Shown in pieces: positions 5,248 through 8,317 of a stretch of 8,317 nt of DNA. A program made the translations under genes and the position numbers. The stretch spans positions 6,519-14,835 of the forward strand of contig DDPN01000064.1 in NCBI GenBank assembly GCA_002342205.1. Direction: 5' to 3'. The notes below the pieces were generated by a model that was not told the origin of the DNA, did not search any database, and worked only from the letters and a program-made list of their open reading frames with translations. This stretch comes from Chitinophagaceae bacterium UBA2467. GTDB taxonomy: Bacteria > Bacteroidota > Bacteroidia > Chitinophagales > Chitinophagaceae. Each line of letters starts with the position of its first letter. The stretch's first letter is position 1.

Positions 5248-7278
5248 TTGATTACGCAGGCAACGATACAGCAAATAATGGCGCGAGCCGACATCACCGA
5301 TGTTGTTGGCAGTTTTGTCAAACTCAAAAAGAGAGGCACAAATTTATTAGGGCTATGCCCCTTTCACAATGAAAAGACCCCTTCTTTCACTGTTTCACCC
5401 GCTAAAGAAATATACAAGTGTTTTGGGTGCGGCAAAAGCGGGAATGTTGTCAGCTTTGTAATGGAGCATGAAAAATACAGCTATCCAGAAACTTTAAAAT
5501 GGCTCGCTCAACGTTACCAAATTGAAATTGAAGAGACGCAACTAAACGACGATCAACGACAGGCTATGCAAGTAGCAGATAGTCTATTTGCATTGAATCA
5601 ATTTGCCCAAGAGTTTTTTACAAATCAATTGCTACAAACTGAAGAAGGAAAGGCAATCGGTTTAAGTTATTTTGAGGAAAGAGGATTTAGGAAAGAAATA
5701 ATTCAAAAGTTTCAGTTAGGTTATTCCCCGGAACAAAGAGACGCTTTTACACAGGCTGCATTAAAACAACAATTTAATCCAGACCTTCTTCAAAAAGCAG
5801 GGCTCAGTAATAGCCGCTATGATCAACTACAAGACAATTACCGCTCCCGGGTCATATTTCCAATTCACAACCACAGCGGAAAAGTATTAGGCTTTGGCGC
5901 CCGTATTCTGACTTCGACCGAGAAAGCTCCAAAATACATCAATACTCCCGAGAATGAGATTTATGTAAAAAGTAAGATTCTTTATGGATCTTATTTTGCC
6001 AGACAAGCGATTGATAAAGCAAATGAATGCCTGTTAGTGGAGGGCTATACGGATGTGATTTCTCTGCATCAAGCGGGCATTGAAAACGTAGTTGCCTCGG
6101 GTGGCACAGCCCTAACAATCGACCAACTTCGATTGATAAAGAAGTACACCCGCAATCTCACTATCATTTACGACGGAGATCAAGCTGGCATTAAAGCAGC
6201 TTTGCGTGGCCTCGATTTGGCTCTGGAAGAAGGACTAGAAGTTAAACTTGTACTTATCCCAGATGGAGATGATCCGGATAGTTATGTCAACAAATTGGGT
6301 CCTTCACAATTCAGAACATTTGTTGATACAAATAAGAAAGATGTCATTCTCTTTCAACTGGAAGTTGCTCTACAAGAAGCGGGTACAGATACCGCGCAGA
6401 AGGCAAAAGTTGTAAACCGAATTGCTGAATCGATTTCAAGAATCAATAAAGCGGAAGACTTTACCAAGCAGCAAGATTATATAAAGCAATGCGCCAATCT
6501 CTTAAAAATTGAAGAGGCCGGCTTACATACACTTGTAAATAAATATATACGAGATCGAATTAGCCAGCAGGAAAAAAGAATTCCAACTAACGAAGCAAAA
6601 ACATTTGAAGAAAATGCAAGGCAGTCAGAGGAAAACGAATTTGATGACGCTACGTTTGCCTTACTATTCAAAGACGAATTACAAGAAAAAGAAGTAGCTA
6701 GGATTCTATTAGAATTTGGTAGTCGAAATTGGGAAAATGGAACTAGTGTTGCTGATTATATTTTTGAAGAAATAGATGAATCTTTAATTGAAAACGAGAG
6801 CGTACTTCAGTTATTCAAAGCCTATCAGCAAGAAAAAAGAAGTGGCCGCTCCTCGATCGGATCTCAATACTTTGTGCATCATAGCGACCAACAGCTAAGT
6901 GCATTTGCCGTTTCTCTTCTTCAGTTTCCACATGAAGAAAGTCAACGATGGAAGCAAGACTTCAGTCAGGCAACCGGATATCAATCAACCCTATTTGAAA
7001 AGCCATATGAAGAGTTTATTGAAACCTTAACGCCAGATAAAAAAGACTCTTTACTAACCTACCTTCAATCAGAGGAAGACAGGACACCAGAGGCAATTCG
7101 TTCTGCCATTCATTATCTTAAATTGAAAAAGATAAAGAGAATGCTGATGGACAACCAAAAAGACTTAGAAAACGAAAAAGACAGCCAGGAAATAAAGGTT
7201 TTGCTACAGACGCACGAACACCTAAAAAAATTAGAGAAAGCCCTAGCTGATGCGGTAGGCTCTGTTATTATCCGTTAA
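5248..7278 (+). CDS. dnaG: DNA primase DnaG
   Basis: Synthesises RNA primers for chromosomal replication in the cytoplasm, working with the replicative helicase DnaB. The 676-aa protein has the full bacterial layout. A CHC2 zinc domain comes first (Cys37, His40 in CPFHNEKTPSF; Cys58, Cys61 in CFGCGKSG). The RNA polymerase core includes a TOPRIM fold with Glu265 (VEGYTDV), Asp309 and Asp311 (YDGDQAG) and Asp344 (DPDSY). A long charged C-terminal part (about 430-676) presumably holds the helicase-binding domain. It is longer than the E. coli enzyme (581 aa), as is usual in Bacteroidota. The start is TTG at 5248, chosen because MITQATIQQIMARADI matches the normal DnaG N-terminus. The first ATG (5278) would delete ten residues of the conserved leader. 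It begins 7 nt after the subunit 3 stop, so co-transcription with the oxidoreductase pair is likely. Its last 11 bp overlap the convergent DUF3052-like gene. Confidence 0.97.
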   Translation: MITQATIQQIMARADITDVVGSFVKLKKRGTNLLGLCPFHNEKTPSFTVSPAKEIYKCFGCGKSGNVVSFVMEHEKYSYPETLKWLAQRYQIEIEETQLNDDQRQAMQVADSLFALNQFAQEFFTNQLLQTEEGKAIGLSYFEERGFRKEIIQKFQLGYSPEQRDAFTQAALKQQFNPDLLQKAGLSNSRYDQLQDNYRSRVIFPIHNHSGKVLGFGARILTSTEKAPKYINTPENEIYVKSKILYGSYFARQAIDKANECLLVEGYTDVISLHQAGIENVVASGGTALTIDQLRLIKKYTRNLTIIYDGDQAGIKAALRGLDLALEEGLEVKLVLIPDGDDPDSYVNKLGPSQFRTFVDTNKKDVILFQLEVALQEAGTDTAQKAKVVNRIAESISRINKAEDFTKQQDYIKQCANLLKIEEAGLHTLVNKYIRDRISQQEKRIPTNEAKTFEENARQSEENEFDDATFALLFKDELQEKEVARILLEFGSRNWENGTSVADYIFEEIDESLIENESVLQLFKAYQQEKRSGRSSIGSQYFVHHSDQQLSAFAVSLLQFPHEESQRWKQDFSQATGYQSTLFEKPYEEFIETLTPDKKDSLLTYLQSEEDRTPEAIRSAIHYLKLKKIKRMLMDNQKDLENEKDSQEIKVLLQTHEHLKKLEKALADAVGSVIIR

Positions 7279-7675
7279 CTACAGCTTCCATTTCACAACG
7301 AGTAAAACGAAGTGCGCTCCAAACATGGTCCAATTCAATTCGCTCAATGCTCTCATACCCACCGCCAGTTAATTGATTCCAACTAGACTCTCTGTTTAAA
7401 TCAGTAACAATTTTTGAAGTAGCTTTTGGATAAGCAACCCAGAACTTAGAGTTTTCTTTTAAGTTTGGCATCACATCTCTCAGAATACCATTTAGTTGCA
7501 CCTCATTAACAGCGAACACAAGTGCAAAATCTATTTTCCTATTTTTTAGAAGAGGGGTAACGTTTTTAGCAAAAGATAACTTGCTAAACTGTTTTTCTAT
7601 GGAGGAAGGCAAACCTTGAATTAGTAAGTTTTTCTCATCAGCCAGTTGCAACTTTTCAAAGATGGACAGGGACAT
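7268..7675 (-). CDS. DUF3052-like conserved protein of unknown function, 135 aa
   Basis: A small cytoplasmic protein without signal peptide or membrane segment. Starting at ATG 7675 it begins MSLSIFEKLQLADEKNLLI. The frame continues upstream to a TTG at 7708 but with no family-like sequence. The best recognised part is C-terminal: FWVAYPKATSKIVTDLNR, then SSWNQL and DHVWSALRFTR. This fits my recollection of the DUF3052 pattern (W-[IV]-[AS]-Y-P-K-x-[ST]-S-K-x-x-[ST]-D-L-x-R followed by WSALRFR). The middle section (VTPLLKNRKIDFALVFAVNE) also fits the alternating alpha/beta layout of that family. No biochemical role is established to my knowledge. It lies 124 bp downstream of plsY on the same strand and may be co-transcribed with it. 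Its tail overlaps the end of dnaG by 11 bp. The family call rests on motif memory, not on a search. Confidence 0.72.
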   Translation of the reverse strand: MSLSIFEKLQLADEKNLLIQGLPSSIEKQFSKLSFAKNVTPLLKNRKIDFALVFAVNEVQLNGILRDVMPNLKENSKFWVAYPKATSKIVTDLNRESSWNQLTGGGYESIERIELDHVWSALRFTRCEMEAVVNG

Positions 7676-7799
7676 AGGTAAAACTTTAAAGGGATGTGAA
7701 GTTACCAAAAAATGGGCAAAATTCGGCTTTAACTAATGTAAAGAAACAGGTGAAAATAGAAGAAAAAATCTTAAAAAATTGGCTATCATATAGTTATGG
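7676..7799. other. Intergenic spacer between plsY and the DUF3052-like gene
   Basis: A 124-bp AT-rich spacer with long A runs (T runs on the coding strand of both neighbours). No convincing promoter or Shine-Dalgarno sequence was found for the DUF3052-like gene. A weak 6-bp hairpin (ATATAG 7788-7793 / CTATAT 7800-7805) spans the plsY stop and is followed on the minus strand by T-rich sequence. It has almost no G-C pairs, so it is not called as a terminator. Whether the two genes share a transcript is therefore open. Confidence 0.4.
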
Positions 7800-8317
7800 C
7801 TATATATCCGTTTTTCTTCGATCTGTCCTTTCACGACGGCGACGGTCTCGACTTTTTAAAATCGGAGCTTTGGATTCCTCTCCACGCAATAAACGGCCAA
7901 TATTCTTTTGGTGGGTCAATAGTACAATTAAGGCAACTGCGATAGCAAAAACTCTATAAAGCGGGTTCTCAACGTTAAAAATAACAAGGATAAAAATGGG
8001 AAAGGCAATACTTGCCAGTATAGAGCTGAGAGAGACAAACCTCGTCAGATAAAGGACAATTAAAAACACTGCCACACACCCTACCGCTGTAATTGGTGAA
8101 ATTCCGAGTACCATTCCAAAAACAGTAGCAACCCCCTTCCCTCCTCTAAAATCCGCCCAAATAGGGAATATATGTCCTAAAACAGCTGCCAGGCCAAGAC
8201 CAGTTTGTAGATTCTGGAATTGTATATCTTGGTCAACATACGCAGGTAAAAGCCAGGCCAATTGAACGGCAGCCATACCCTTTAGCATATCCATGATCAT
8301 TACAAAAGTGCCCCAGC
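7800..8317 (-). CDS. plsY: Glycerol-3-phosphate acyltransferase PlsY (5' end outside window)
   Basis: An integral membrane enzyme that transfers an acyl group from acyl-phosphate to glycerol-3-phosphate, the first acylation step of phospholipid synthesis (PlsX/PlsY route). The frame is open through the right edge. The visible start WGTFVMIMDMLKG corresponds to the end of the first conserved PlsY loop and its following helix, so roughly the first 45-50 residues are missing. The second motif is clear (GHIFPIWADFRGGKGVATVFG), including the GGKGVAT glycine-rich loop. The third is THQKNIGRLLRGEE. Several hydrophobic helices lie between them (VAVFLIVLYL, FPIFILVIF, VFAIAVALIVLL). The protein then ends in an unusually basic tail after EESK, with about ten Arg or Lys in the last 18 residues. 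An internal ATG at 8300 is not the true start. The DUF3052-like gene follows downstream. Confidence 0.93.
   Translation of the reverse strand, partial: WGTFVMIMDMLKGMAAVQLAWLLPAYVDQDIQFQNLQTGLGLAAVLGHIFPIWADFRGGKGVATVFGMVLGISPITAVGCVAVFLIVLYLTRFVSLSSILASIAFPIFILVIFNVENPLYRVFAIAVALIVLLTHQKNIGRLLRGEESKAPILKSRDRRRRERTDRRKTDI

Noticed and set aside
7788..7805. ATATAG/CTATAT hairpin as plsY terminator
   Set aside because: The 6-bp stem is nearly all A-T, too weak to call in AT-rich DNA, although T-rich sequence follows on the minus strand.
7696..7959. 87-aa plus-strand open frame over the plsY end
   Set aside because: It overlaps conserved plsY codons in antisense and has low-complexity, basic residues without a recognisable domain.

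Overview
The window looks like an ordinary AT-rich chromosomal segment of a Bacteroidota bacterium, probably from the Cytophagales or a nearby order. The placement rests on protein character: a GMC oxidoreductase paired with a gluconate-2-dehydrogenase-subunit-3 lipoprotein, a stand-alone single-RRM protein, a long DnaG with a Bacteroidota-like N-terminus, a short DUF3052-like protein, weak or absent Shine-Dalgarno sites, and TAnnTTTG-like promoter elements. I see no mobile element, CRISPR array, rRNA or tRNA.

Layout. The left edge (1-401, minus) holds the 5' part of an exported protein of the gamma-glutamyltransferase family that runs off the window. It is divergent, across about 120 bp, from a small RNA-recognition-motif protein (524-760, plus). 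That gene converges, with only 2 bp between stop codons, on a secreted type I pullulanase-like GH13 enzyme (763-2769, minus). A 57-bp divergent intergenic region carrying a short palindrome separates the pullulanase from a plus-strand cluster. The cluster is a GMC flavoprotein dehydrogenase (2827-4575), a 1-nt-overlapping lipoprotein subunit 3 (4575-5240), and DNA primase dnaG (5248-7278), which begins 7 nt later with a TTG codon. dnaG converges with an 11-bp tail overlap on a DUF3052-like gene (7268-7675, minus). Upstream of that gene is plsY (7800-8317, minus), whose 5' end lies outside the window.

How the genes work together. The clearest functional unit is the GMC enzyme plus subunit 3. 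The catalytic protein has no export signal, while its partner has a twin-arginine-like and lipobox leader. This fits co-export of the folded pair, as known for gluconate, fructose and glucose dehydrogenases and for lactose/glucoside 3-dehydrogenases. The divergent secreted pullulanase would release alpha-glucan fragments, so joint carbohydrate use is possible, but this is inference. dnaG and plsY are housekeeping genes.

No clear new system is visible. The most useful leads are the loss of the gamma-glutamyl-binding arginine in the GGT-like protein, the pyranose-oxidase-like motif and cysteine cluster of the GMC enzyme, and the tight coupling of dnaG to this redox pair.
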